Origin: Collimonas sp. OK607
Lineage (GTDB): Bacteria > Pseudomonadota > Gammaproteobacteria > Burkholderiales > Burkholderiaceae_D
Length of the DNA stretch: 64,000 nucleotides
Assembly: GCF_900111995.1 (NCBI RefSeq)
Contig: NZ_FOKF01000013.1
Span: 51,286 to 115,285 of the forward strand
Reading direction: 5' to 3'
Shown here: positions 22,458 to 30,307 of the stretch, piece after piece
How positions within the stretch are numbered: position 1 is the stretch's first letter
Layout of the letters: each line of letters begins with the position of its first letter
Notes under the pieces: model-generated
Databases searched by the model: none
Seen by the model: only the letters and a program-made list of their open reading frames with translations
Told to the model about the DNA's origin: nothing
Translations under genes and position numbers: made by a program

Positions 22458-22820
22458 TGGTGGAGGCGGCGGGAATCGAACCCGCGTCCGCAAGCCCTCT
22501 ACAGACAGTTCTACATACTTAGTGCTGTCATTTGATTTAACCCAGCCGACGCGGACGCACACGCTTCGTTCAGGCGAGTCACCTAAATTTAACTTTTAAC
22601 CAAGTAACCCGGCCAAAAGCGATTCCCTGTAAATGACTCTACTGCTGTTTTACCAGCCCACCCCAGGGACGAGATGGTGTAGAGCTAACCGGTTATTAAG
22701 CGGCTAGTGCGTACGAGTTATCGTTTGCAGTTAGATCTATTCCGATTGTATTTACGAGGTAGTCGGTCCTCGGTATGCCCTGCGCTGCTTTGTAACCCAC
22801 GTCGAAACCAGGTCGCCCCC
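22458..22820 (-). ncRNA. ssrA: Transfer-messenger RNA (tmRNA)
   Basis: The 363-nt gene rescues stalled ribosomes by adding a degradation tag. The 5' end GGGGGCG pairs over 7 bp with CGCCTCC before the encoded ACCA, containing the G-U wobble that makes alanine synthetase recognise it; the T arm is GGGTTCGATTCCC. The tag frame reads ANDNSYALAA followed by TAA, with an ALAA end as recognised by ClpXP. Pseudoknot-sized self-complementary stretches surround it. The gene is complete with promoter and terminator. It is a common target of island integration and here borders 22 kb of prophage DNA, but no second copy of its 3' end lies in the window. Confidence 0.97.
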
Positions 22821-22832
22821 AAGCAGACTAGT

Positions 22833-22862
22833 ATTGTAGCGCACTTGGGGTCTTCGTGTCAG
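22833..22862 (-). promoter_or_regulatory. ssrA promoter
   Basis: On the minus strand CTGACA (22862-22857) and TACAAT (22838-22833) are separated by 18 bp. The predicted start lies a few bases upstream of the mature 5' end at 22820, consistent with RNase P processing. Confidence 0.7.
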
Positions 22863-22897
22863 AACCTTGCCTGTATTGAAACTGAGGCCTGTCAGCC

Positions 22898-25800
22898 TTA
22901 TTTCAACGCAAAGTCGACCCGATTCGGCTGGCCCTTGTCTTTGATGCCGTCTGCAGTCAATTTCGGGGCTATCAGGAAGATCCGTTCGAGCGGGATCTTG
23001 CCCTTGGTTTCCAGATATGTACGGACCACCTCGGCGCGTCGGGTTGCCAGCGCGCTCAAGGCGTCCTGGGTCACAGGCGTATTGGCGACGATCAATTTTT
23101 CCATGTCCGCGGTCGGCAGCGATTTGGCCAGGCCGATGACGTTGCGGGGCTTGTCGAATTTTGAGGAGCCATACACTTTGCCCATGTATTTTTCTTTGTC
23201 GGCATCGGTCAGGGTCACATCGTCTGAATCGGCATTGTCGCTTTGATCGACCGAATCCTTGCGCTTCAGTGCTTCCAGCTTGCGGTTAAGCATTTGCTGA
23301 CGGACGCCGTCGGTATCGGTTTTCGGGTCGACCCGGCCGGTCAGGTCCAGCTTCAGCGCCGGACGGTCAATCAGCGCCTTGGCGATGGTATCCAGCTTGG
23401 TTTGCGTGGCCGCGGTGAGAGTGGCCGAGCCGGGGGCGAACTCAGCGTAGCCGAGATCGTCGCCGCCGCTGCCGCCGAACGCCGAGCTGATCAATGCGAA
23501 TGGCGAGGTGACCGCTTTGACGATCAGGTTGATGAAAATTCGGACGATGATGCCGCCGATCGAAAACTCCGGATCCGACAAGGTGCCGGAGATCGGCAGG
23601 TTGATGTTGATCTGGCCGTTACGGTCTTTCAGCAACGCTACCGCCAGTAGCACAGGCAGCTTGGTCGCGGTCGGGCTGTCGATCTTGTCGCCGAAAGTCA
23701 GCTGGTCGATACGCACACTGTTTTGCGCGATCAGCTTGTCGTTTTCGATGTGATAGCTGACATCCATCGACAATTTGCCCTTTTCGATAGCGTAGCCGGC
23801 GTACTTGGCGGCATACGGTGTCAGGCGCGGCAGTTCGACGCCGTTGGCGCTGGCCTTGATGTCGAGGAACATCGGCTTGAACAAGGGATTCAGGGAACCG
23901 GAAATGGCAACCGGCGCATCGTTATCGATCTTGCCGTTCAGGTCGATCGGTGCTGGCTGCGGCTTGTCGGAGGCGATTGCGCCGACGGTACCGTTCATGC
24001 CTGTCATGTTGGCGGTGTAGTTCGGCTTGACGAAGTTATCGGTGTAGTTGATGTTGCCGCCTTTGATGACGACCTGGCCGACTCTGATCACCGGTGCATT
24101 GGCTTTGGGGGCGGCAGGCGCGATCGGCGCCACCGTGGTGCTGCCTTCGGAGGTAGTTTTTGTGACCTTCTGCGGCGCCGGGCTGCCTGCCTCGGCCGAA
24201 GTCAGCGAAGGCGCAGGCGCGCCTTCAGGAGCGTTCTTCGACACCACGATATCTTGCAGGTTGAGTTTAGCTTTGTCGGACAAGATGATGCGCGCGTAGA
24301 AGTCGTTGAGCGCGATTTTTGCCAACGTCACGTGCTGTTGCTGGGCGCCGCCGATATTGGCGTTGATGCCGCTGACGTCGAGCAGTTTCCATTTCAGGAA
24401 ATCCACAGAATTTTCTTTATCCAGCACGCGGAAATTAGCCAGGCGCAGGTTGCCGTTATAACTGGTAACCAGTTCCTGACGGCCGCTAGGCAGCGTCAGC
24501 GCCAACTTGCCTTTGCTGCTGGCCAGGCCCGAAGTCAGGATCACGTTCAGGTAATCGGTGAAATAGGGCTGTAATGCGGCGACCGGCAGATTTTGCGCAT
24601 CGATGTCGAGCGCGACGGATTTCATTTGTGCTGCGAGGCTACCGTCGACCGATAATTTTCCGGTTTTATTAAGCTGCGTGCGCAGCGCAATCTTGATCGG
24701 TTTGTCGAGTTTGCTGGAGATATTTTCGGCGCTCAGGTTAAGGCCGTCGGCGCGCAACTTGACCGCCGGTTTTACTGCATCGTCCTGATAAGCAACGCTA
24801 CTGTCGCTGATGGCAAACTGGTTCAGGGTGGCGACCCAGTCCGGTCCGGTTTTTTTTGCAGATGAGTTGACGGCCGCCTTGTTTGCGCCACCAGTGTTGG
24901 CGACAAATTGCTGCACATTGAGTTTGCCGCGGGCATCCCTGCGCACGTCGCCCTGTATGCCTGTCAGGCGCAATGCTTCGGCATTGAATGTATGCGCTTC
25001 GGTATCTACGCTGGCGTTTTCCAGGCTGATCTTCTTGGCGCCGATGCTGCCACCTGCGTTGGTTTTTGCCGCCACTTTGAGGTCGTCGACATCAATGCCC
25101 AACTGATGCAACCGGATGCGGCTGCGATCTACCGACAACAAGGTATTGAGCGATAACTGACCGGACAGTACCGCCGCCAGAGAACGATTGACATAGGGCT
25201 GGTACTGCGCGAGGGACAAGGCATTGATGCTGGCCTTGCCGGCGACGATGCCTTTGGCGGGTGTGATCTGGCCGATGAACTGGATATGCTGTTCACTTTC
25301 GGTGCCGCTGGAGAGCGTTACCGTTGCAGGTTTTGCATCGGCCGCCAGCGATAGCTGGGTCGCGTTCAACGCCACGTTCTTGACCTGCAGGTTCAGTGCC
25401 GGCGAAGCATTGGCGGCGTCCAGCCAATTGACCGTACCATCATGAATTGCGAGCTTGGCCAGGGTCATTTGCAGTGGCGGGCTAGCTGTTTTCTTCGGTG
25501 CATCCTTGACGATTTCCTGTTTGGCGGCTGGCGTGCTCAGCGCAGCCCAGTTCAGGCTGCCATTGGCGTTCAGGTTAACCCAGACTTCCGGCTGCTGGAT
25601 TTCGATCTGATCGAGTGCGGCGCTGCCGGTGAGGACATTGAGCTTATTCATCTGAATGTCGATCGCCTGCGCCTTGAGCAGCGGCGCTGCATTCTTGTCA
25701 GCCAATGCGACGTCGGCCAGTTTGATCGCTCCCGATAGCAATACTTCGGGCTTGTCTTTACTGCGCGAGAACGACAGGTCGAGCTTGGTCGAGAGTTTTG

Positions 25801-26560
25801 TGCTCTGGATGGCCAGCGGTAGCGCCACCGGAGAAAACGCCACGAAGCTGGCTACATCAAGCTGGTCGATATCGATCGCCAGCGCGGTTTCCAGGCTGCC
25901 GGCGAAGGGTTTGCTGCGCCCTTTCAAATCGAACGGCGTGCCATTGATTTTTGCAGAGACATGCGGCTGCACGAAGGTGTCTACCTTGCTGGGGAAATTC
26001 GACACATAAGGCAGGCCGATGTTGAGCGCTTCTATATCGACCAGTTTGTTGGTCACCTTGTCGTCGAACTTGATGGTGCCGTTTTCGAGCTGGATGTTGG
26101 AGACTGAAAACAGGGTAGGCTTGTCGCTCTTCGGCATCGCCAGAATACGGTCGATGACGTCGGAGAAATTGTAGCGGCCGATGCCGTCGGCGCTGGTGCG
26201 CACGAGATGCAGATCGGGATTGACCAGCCTGGCTTCGTTCAGCACCGGCGCCAGTCGGAACAGCGATGCCGACGAGGCGTTGATCAGTAATGTTTTTGCC
26301 GAGAATGCCGCGGTGGTTTTGTCTTGCTCATAGAGCGTGAAATCGGATGCCGTCAGCGTCAGGGTGAACGGATTGAAGGCGATCTTGCCGACCGTTGCCT
26401 TGCGGCCGATCTGGGCTTCAATTTGCTGTTCGACCAGGTGTTTGGCGACAGGCGGCACCGCCAGCCAGCTGATCAGTGCCAATACCAGCAAGACAATAAC
26501 GGTGATGCCGGTCCAGCGCATGGCGCGTGGCAGCCAGGAGGGACGTGGGATATTTGCCAT
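22898..26560 (-). CDS. DUF748 (AsmA-like) envelope protein, 1220 aa
   Basis: Start chosen at ATG 26560 after AAGGA; an upstream TGG-rich frame start lacks a ribosome site. A basic stretch and one membrane helix (TGITVIVLLVLALISWLAV at 16-34) anchor it in the inner membrane; the rest is periplasmic, with DUF748 repeats rich in beta strands (AKTLLINASSASLFRLAP, SNIQLENGTIKFDDKV) like the AsmA/TamB-type bridges that carry lipids between membranes. Near the C-terminus an OmpA-like piece (YAEFAPGSATLTAATQTKL and LTGRVDPKTD) suggests peptidoglycan contact. Normal length for the family. It is transcribed away from the promoter-proximal region of ssrA and stands alone. Confidence 0.85.
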   Translation of the reverse strand: MANIPRPSWLPRAMRWTGITVIVLLVLALISWLAVPPVAKHLVEQQIEAQIGRKATVGKIAFNPFTLTLTASDFTLYEQDKTTAAFSAKTLLINASSASLFRLAPVLNEARLVNPDLHLVRTSADGIGRYNFSDVIDRILAMPKSDKPTLFSVSNIQLENGTIKFDDKVTNKLVDIEALNIGLPYVSNFPSKVDTFVQPHVSAKINGTPFDLKGRSKPFAGSLETALAIDIDQLDVASFVAFSPVALPLAIQSTKLSTKLDLSFSRSKDKPEVLLSGAIKLADVALADKNAAPLLKAQAIDIQMNKLNVLTGSAALDQIEIQQPEVWVNLNANGSLNWAALSTPAAKQEIVKDAPKKTASPPLQMTLAKLAIHDGTVNWLDAANASPALNLQVKNVALNATQLSLAADAKPATVTLSSGTESEQHIQFIGQITPAKGIVAGKASINALSLAQYQPYVNRSLAAVLSGQLSLNTLLSVDRSRIRLHQLGIDVDDLKVAAKTNAGGSIGAKKISLENASVDTEAHTFNAEALRLTGIQGDVRRDARGKLNVQQFVANTGGANKAAVNSSAKKTGPDWVATLNQFAISDSSVAYQDDAVKPAVKLRADGLNLSAENISSKLDKPIKIALRTQLNKTGKLSVDGSLAAQMKSVALDIDAQNLPVAALQPYFTDYLNVILTSGLASSKGKLALTLPSGRQELVTSYNGNLRLANFRVLDKENSVDFLKWKLLDVSGINANIGGAQQQHVTLAKIALNDFYARIILSDKAKLNLQDIVVSKNAPEGAPAPSLTSAEAGSPAPQKVTKTTSEGSTTVAPIAPAAPKANAPVIRVGQVVIKGGNINYTDNFVKPNYTANMTGMNGTVGAIASDKPQPAPIDLNGKIDNDAPVAISGSLNPLFKPMFLDIKASANGVELPRLTPYAAKYAGYAIEKGKLSMDVSYHIENDKLIAQNSVRIDQLTFGDKIDSPTATKLPVLLAVALLKDRNGQININLPISGTLSDPEFSIGGIIVRIFINLIVKAVTSPFALISSAFGGSGGDDLGYAEFAPGSATLTAATQTKLDTIAKALIDRPALKLDLTGRVDPKTDTDGVRQQMLNRKLEALKRKDSVDQSDNADSDDVTLTDADKEKYMGKVYGSSKFDKPRNVIGLAKSLPTADMEKLIVANTPVTQDALSALATRRAEVVRTYLETKGKIPLERIFLIAPKLTADGIKDKGQPNRVDFALK

Positions 26561-26722
26561 TTTTATTCCTTTGGGCAAGGATGTCCACAATATACCGCCA
26601 GACAGTCTTGCCCGCTAATTTATTCAATTATTCGAGTCGCTTAGCGGCAGGAGGCCGTTAATCGATCAATCTTCAACGTTCAATCATGCACAAGCGTATG
26701 CGCTGATTCCGTACAGGGGGAG

Positions 26723-27385
26723 TCAGTGCTGCGGTAGCAGGGCCAGCAATTGAAGTGGCGTATCGATCAGGGCGTCTGCTTCCCAGGTGTCCGGGGCGCT
26801 CTCGCCGCAATAGCCCCAGGCTACGGCGACGGTAGCCATGCCGGCCGCACGGCCGGCTTGAATGTCGCGCAGGTCGTCGCCGACATACCAGCATTCCTGC
26901 GGCTGTAAATGGAGGCGTCGCGCTGCTTCCAGCAACGGCTCCGGATGGGGTTTGGAATGGGCGGTGGTATCGCCGGAAATAACGCAATCGGCATCCGACA
27001 GGCCGATCTGTGCAACCAGGGGATCGGTAAATTTGGCGGCCTTGTTGGTCACCACTCCCCAACCGAGATTGCGTTGGCGCAGATCGTCGAGAAGCGCCGG
27101 TATACCGTCGAACAGGGTGCTGTCGACTGCCAGCGCGGCGGCGTAATGATCAAGGAATCCGATCCGTAATTCTTCATAGTCGGGATCGCCCGGTTTCAGG
27201 CCGAAGGCGGCGCCTATCATGCCGCGTGCACCGGCGGAGGTGTGTGGCCGCAGTTGTTCGTAGGGAGTGCTGCTCAAACCGCGATCGTTGCGCAGCCGGT
27301 TAAGCGCTGCTGCCAGGTCTGGGGCGGTGTCGGCGAGCGTACCGTCAAGATCGAACAGAATGGCGCGCGGCATTGGCAAGGGCAT
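26723..27385 (-). CDS. gph: HAD-family phosphatase (Gph / MupP type)
   Basis: A 220-residue haloacid-dehalogenase phosphatase: nucleophile motif FDLDGTLADT at 11-20, motif II VVTNK, motif III KPHPEP and motif IV GDDLRDI. Phosphoglycolate phosphatase is the usual annotation. Its position immediately downstream of ubiG, on the same strand, is also that of MupP, the MurNAc-6-phosphate phosphatase of Pseudomonas that feeds peptidoglycan recycling; sequence alone does not separate the two. AGGA precedes ATG 27385. Confidence 0.85.
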   Translation of the reverse strand: MPLPMPRAILFDLDGTLADTAPDLAAALNRLRNDRGLSSTPYEQLRPHTSAGARGMIGAAFGLKPGDPDYEELRIGFLDHYAAALAVDSTLFDGIPALLDDLRQRNLGWGVVTNKAAKFTDPLVAQIGLSDADCVISGDTTAHSKPHPEPLLEAARRLHLQPQECWYVGDDLRDIQAGRAAGMATVAVAWGYCGESAPDTWEADALIDTPLQLLALLPQH

Positions 27386-27500
27386 GGTGATTCCTAAAGT
27401 ACGAAGAATTGACGAATTGGCGGACTGACAAGCGGACTAACAAGCAGGCCAACAAACAAGCAGGTGGGCAGGCAGTGCGACGCCTGCCGAGGCAAAACGG

Positions 27501-28208
27501 CTAGTCGGGCCGGGTGCAAGCCATCAGATAGTTGACGCTGGTATCCTGGTTGAGCGAATAGATCAGGGTGAGCGGGTTATAGCTCATGCCGCGCATCACA
27601 TCGACGGTCAGCCCGGCGTTGCGAGCGAACTGCGCCAGTTCGGCCGGCGTGATGAACTTGTCATAGTCATGCGTGCCTTTGGGCAGCATGCGCAGCAAGT
27701 ATTCGGCTGCCAGGACCGCCTGCAGATACGCTTTCAGGTTGCGGTTCAGGGTCGAGAAAAACACGTGGCCGCCAGGTTTCACCAATGTGGCGCAGGCGCG
27801 CACGATGGAAGCCGGATCCGGTACGTGCTCCAGCATCTCCATGCATGTCACGACATCGAACTGCCCAGCTTCGCGGCTGGCCATGTCTTCGGCGGCGATT
27901 TTTTCATAGCGGACCTCGATGCCTGACTCCAGGCTATGCAGATCGGCGACCTTCAAGGCTTTGTCGGACAAGTCGATGCCGGTAACGATCGCGCCTTTCC
28001 GGGCCATCGACTCAGCCAGGATGCCGCCGCCGCAGCCGATATCCAGCACTTTCTTGCCGGCAAGCGGCGCACGTGAGTTGATCCACTCCAGGCGCAAGGG
28101 ATTGATTTCATGCAGAGGGCGAAATTCGGATTCAGGGTCCCACCACCGGTGAGCCAGGTCGCTGAATTTCTTGAGTTCTGACGGGTCTGCGTTCATAGGT
28201 TGAATCAT
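27501..28208 (-). CDS. ubiG: Ubiquinone biosynthesis O-methyltransferase
   Basis: SAM-dependent methyltransferase that performs both O-methylations of ubiquinone synthesis at the inner membrane. The diagnostic features are [19 protein letters not shown] near the N-terminus, NPLRLEWI, and motif [24 protein letters not shown] and [11 protein letters not shown] follow. The chosen ATG 28208 gives 235 residues; ATG 28196 (231 residues) is equally likely because E. coli UbiG begins MNAE as this one does MNAD. The frame further upstream crosses a REP-like repeat and is not coding. Confidence 0.93.
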   Translation of the reverse strand: MIQPMNADPSELKKFSDLAHRWWDPESEFRPLHEINPLRLEWINSRAPLAGKKVLDIGCGGGILAESMARKGAIVTGIDLSDKALKVADLHSLESGIEVRYEKIAAEDMASREAGQFDVVTCMEMLEHVPDPASIVRACATLVKPGGHVFFSTLNRNLKAYLQAVLAAEYLLRMLPKGTHDYDKFITPAELAQFARNAGLTVDVMRGMSYNPLTLIYSLNQDTSVNYLMACTRPD

Positions 28209-28257
28209 AGCTGGAAAGTACGGTTTTGCGGTTTGTTGTCTGATTAAAAACCATCGC

Positions 28258-28361
28258 GTAGGGTGGGCATCTATGCCCACGCGTGACCTCAAATTCACCT
28301 CTACGCCTGGTGCGGGCTGCACATGGGCGCTGCCGTGGGCAAAAAAGCCTGCCCACCCTAC
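28258..28361. repeat. REP-like palindromic element
   Basis: Ends GTAGGGTGGGCA (28258-28269) and TGCCCACCCTAC (28350-28361) are 12-bp inverted repeats; each half also folds alone (GTGGGCA-TCTA-TGCCCAC and GTGGGCA...TGCCCAC). This GTAGGGTGGGC motif is widespread as a repeated palindrome in proteobacterial intergenic DNA. It separates ompA from ubiG. Confidence 0.7.
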
Positions 28362-28385
28362 ATTGTCTCTGTGAATCATAGTGCG

Positions 28386-28411
28386 AAAAAAAACCCCGCC
28401 AAGGCGGGGTT
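28386..28411 (-). terminator. Terminator of ompA
   Basis: Minus-strand hairpin CCCCGCC-TT-GGCGGGG followed by eight T residues, 20 nt after the ompA stop. Confidence 0.88.
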
Positions 28412-28430
28412 CTGATCGAGTCTGAATCGA

Positions 28431-29063
28431 TTAGTTGGTACGTGTACCAACAACTTCGATTTCAACGCGACGGTTTTTAGCGCGGCCAGCAGCGGTCTTG
28501 TTATCAGCGACCGGTTGCGACTTGCCTTTACCTTCAGTGTAGACGCGGTTAGCTTCGACACCCTTGTGTACCAGGTATGCCTTAACAGCTTCAGCGCGGC
28601 GAACCGACAATTTTTGGTTGTAAGCAACTGAACCGACGGAGTCAGTGTGACCAACAGCGATGATGACTTCCAGGTTGATTGCGCCCAGTTTCGATGTCAG
28701 ATCATCCAGCTTTGCTTTGCCTTCTGGCTTCAGGACAGCTTTGTCGAAGTCAAAGAATGCGTCAGCAGCAAAAGTAACTTTTTGCGATACTGGTGCTGGT
28801 GCAGGAACTACTGGTGCTGGTGCAGGAGGAGCAGGTGGAGCCGCTTGAGCGATTTCGCCGTCGCAACCTGGAACCGAATCAGCTGGTGTCCAGTAGCCAG
28901 TGTGCCAGCACAGACCGTACGGGTCACGTGCGATTGTACCGCGTGCATCTTGCACGTAAGCACTGTTCGGAGTGTTTGCCTGGATATCTTTGATTTCCTG
29001 CGCAGAGGCAGAGAGTGCGACGACTGCGGACGCAGCGAAGACGAGTTTTGCTAATTTATTCAT
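28431..29063 (-). CDS. ompA: OmpA-family outer membrane protein
   Basis: 210 residues with a cleavable signal peptide (MNKLAKLVFAASAVVALSASA, cut around 21) and GAGGAG before the ATG. The mature N-terminal part is short (DPYGLCWHTGYWTPADSV), then comes a Pro/Ala hinge (APPAPPAPAPVVPAPAP) and the C-terminal peptidoglycan-binding domain (FFDFDKAVLKPEGKAKLDD, AVGHTDSVGSVAYNQKLS, RRVEIEVVG). The eight-strand barrel of E. coli OmpA is absent, which is normal for short betaproteobacterial OmpA proteins. It tethers the outer membrane to the wall and is likely abundant, as the strong terminator suggests. Confidence 0.9.
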   Translation of the reverse strand: MNKLAKLVFAASAVVALSASAQEIKDIQANTPNSAYVQDARGTIARDPYGLCWHTGYWTPADSVPGCDGEIAQAAPPAPPAPAPVVPAPAPVSQKVTFAADAFFDFDKAVLKPEGKAKLDDLTSKLGAINLEVIIAVGHTDSVGSVAYNQKLSVRRAEAVKAYLVHKGVEANRVYTEGKGKSQPVADNKTAAGRAKNRRVEIEVVGTRTN

Positions 29064-29342
29064 GTTTCTCCTCTCGGTTGAGATATCCGCAGATTAACTG
29101 CGCAACTAATATACGACATCAAAAATTGGATAGTACCACGTGGTTCAGGCCGTTACGTGTGGGTTTGACCACACGCAATGAACTTGACCACCATTCTGCC
29201 ACAGGCTTCAAGCGCTAGCGAAGGATGCCAAATGATCCAGCCTACGTTTCGCCTGCTTCGTTGTTTTCATACAACATAGCAATATGAAAACAGTACCACG
29301 GGCAACATCTTACATCGGCGCAAGAAAACTATCTATTTTATT

Positions 29343-30026
29343 TTAATTCGGTTGTACTTTTATTACGACTCTGCGATTGGGGCTCAGGCAACTAACTAGT
29401 TTCTGACGGCTCAAATTATTCCCGCATTGCAATATTGGATCGGATGCGCCAGCGCCGACGATCTGCATCTTATTAGTGACACCTTTGCTTTTCAAATAAC
29501 TGGCAACATTGGTGGCGCGCTGCGCTGACAGTTTCTGGTTATATTTGGCGGCGCCAAGGCGATCGGTATGGCCGGTAATTAATATCAGGTTCGCACTGCC
29601 GCAACTGGCCAATTTAGTAATCACCTCGTCAATGCGTTGCTTGGCAGTATTGGTCAGTGTTGCTTTCCCAAAACGGAAGTTCTGGTCGCTCGCCAGCGTC
29701 ACGCTGATATCACATTGCGCGCTTACAGTTGCCGGAGGTACTTCCTTGTTGGCAATCATCGGGTCGGCAACCAGTGCCGGCGCGCTGGCTTTCATTACCG
29801 GCGATACCAGGGCGCCATCGCAGCCGGTGACCGCATCGTCTTGCTCCCAATAACCGGAGCGCCAGCACAAGCCATCCTGGCTGCGAACGATCGGGCCGCC
29901 CCCATCTTGCAAATAAGCACTTTTTGCCGGAGCGGCCTGAACCACGGTGGTTTGGGCCAAGCCAGGATTGGACACAGAGCCGAGGGCCGAGCCTAACAAT
30001 AGGCAGAGCGCAATTGAAGAACGCAT
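29343..30026 (-). CDS. OmpA-like protein (paralogue)
   Basis: 227 residues from ATG 30026 (AGGAAA upstream); the longer frame has no ribosome site or signal sequence. Signal peptide RSSIALCLLLGSALG. It shares with the neighbouring OmpA the unusual N-terminal segment (SAYLQDGGGPIVRSQDGLCW and GYWEQDDAVTGCDG versus SAYVQDARGTIARDPYGLCW and GYWTPADSVPGCDG) and a C-terminal OmpA domain with ITGHTDRLGAAKYNQKLSA. The hinge lacks the proline repeats and the C-terminal part carries two extra cysteines (LQCGNN, VSCLSPN). It is a diverged tandem copy. Confidence 0.85.
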   Translation of the reverse strand: MRSSIALCLLLGSALGSVSNPGLAQTTVVQAAPAKSAYLQDGGGPIVRSQDGLCWRSGYWEQDDAVTGCDGALVSPVMKASAPALVADPMIANKEVPPATVSAQCDISVTLASDQNFRFGKATLTNTAKQRIDEVITKLASCGSANLILITGHTDRLGAAKYNQKLSAQRATNVASYLKSKGVTNKMQIVGAGASDPILQCGNNLSRQKLVSCLSPNRRVVIKVQPN

Positions 30027-30307
30027 AAATTGTTTCCTGAGAGAAATAACAATGGCGAGATTGTTTTTAAGATCGCCGGATTGTCGGGCAAGGCGGCATT
30101 TAAACATATTTTTTCCGGTCGGCAGGTTTTCGGCTGGTACTGCCTTGCCTGAAAAGCCAGAATAGCCTCTCTCGCGTGCTAAAATCATGCGGTTATACCT
30201 TCGTTTCAAGCCGCGTTTCGCCACCAGCTGGCAGATCGGTTGCGAACGCTGGTTCTATCTCTGGTTCTACATTGATCAACCTAAGTAAAGATTGGCCGAC
30301 TCGCTAA

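Noticed and set aside
27386..27500. ACAAGC-like tandem words after ubiG
   Set aside because: Irregular and short; simple-sequence drift rather than a defined repeat.
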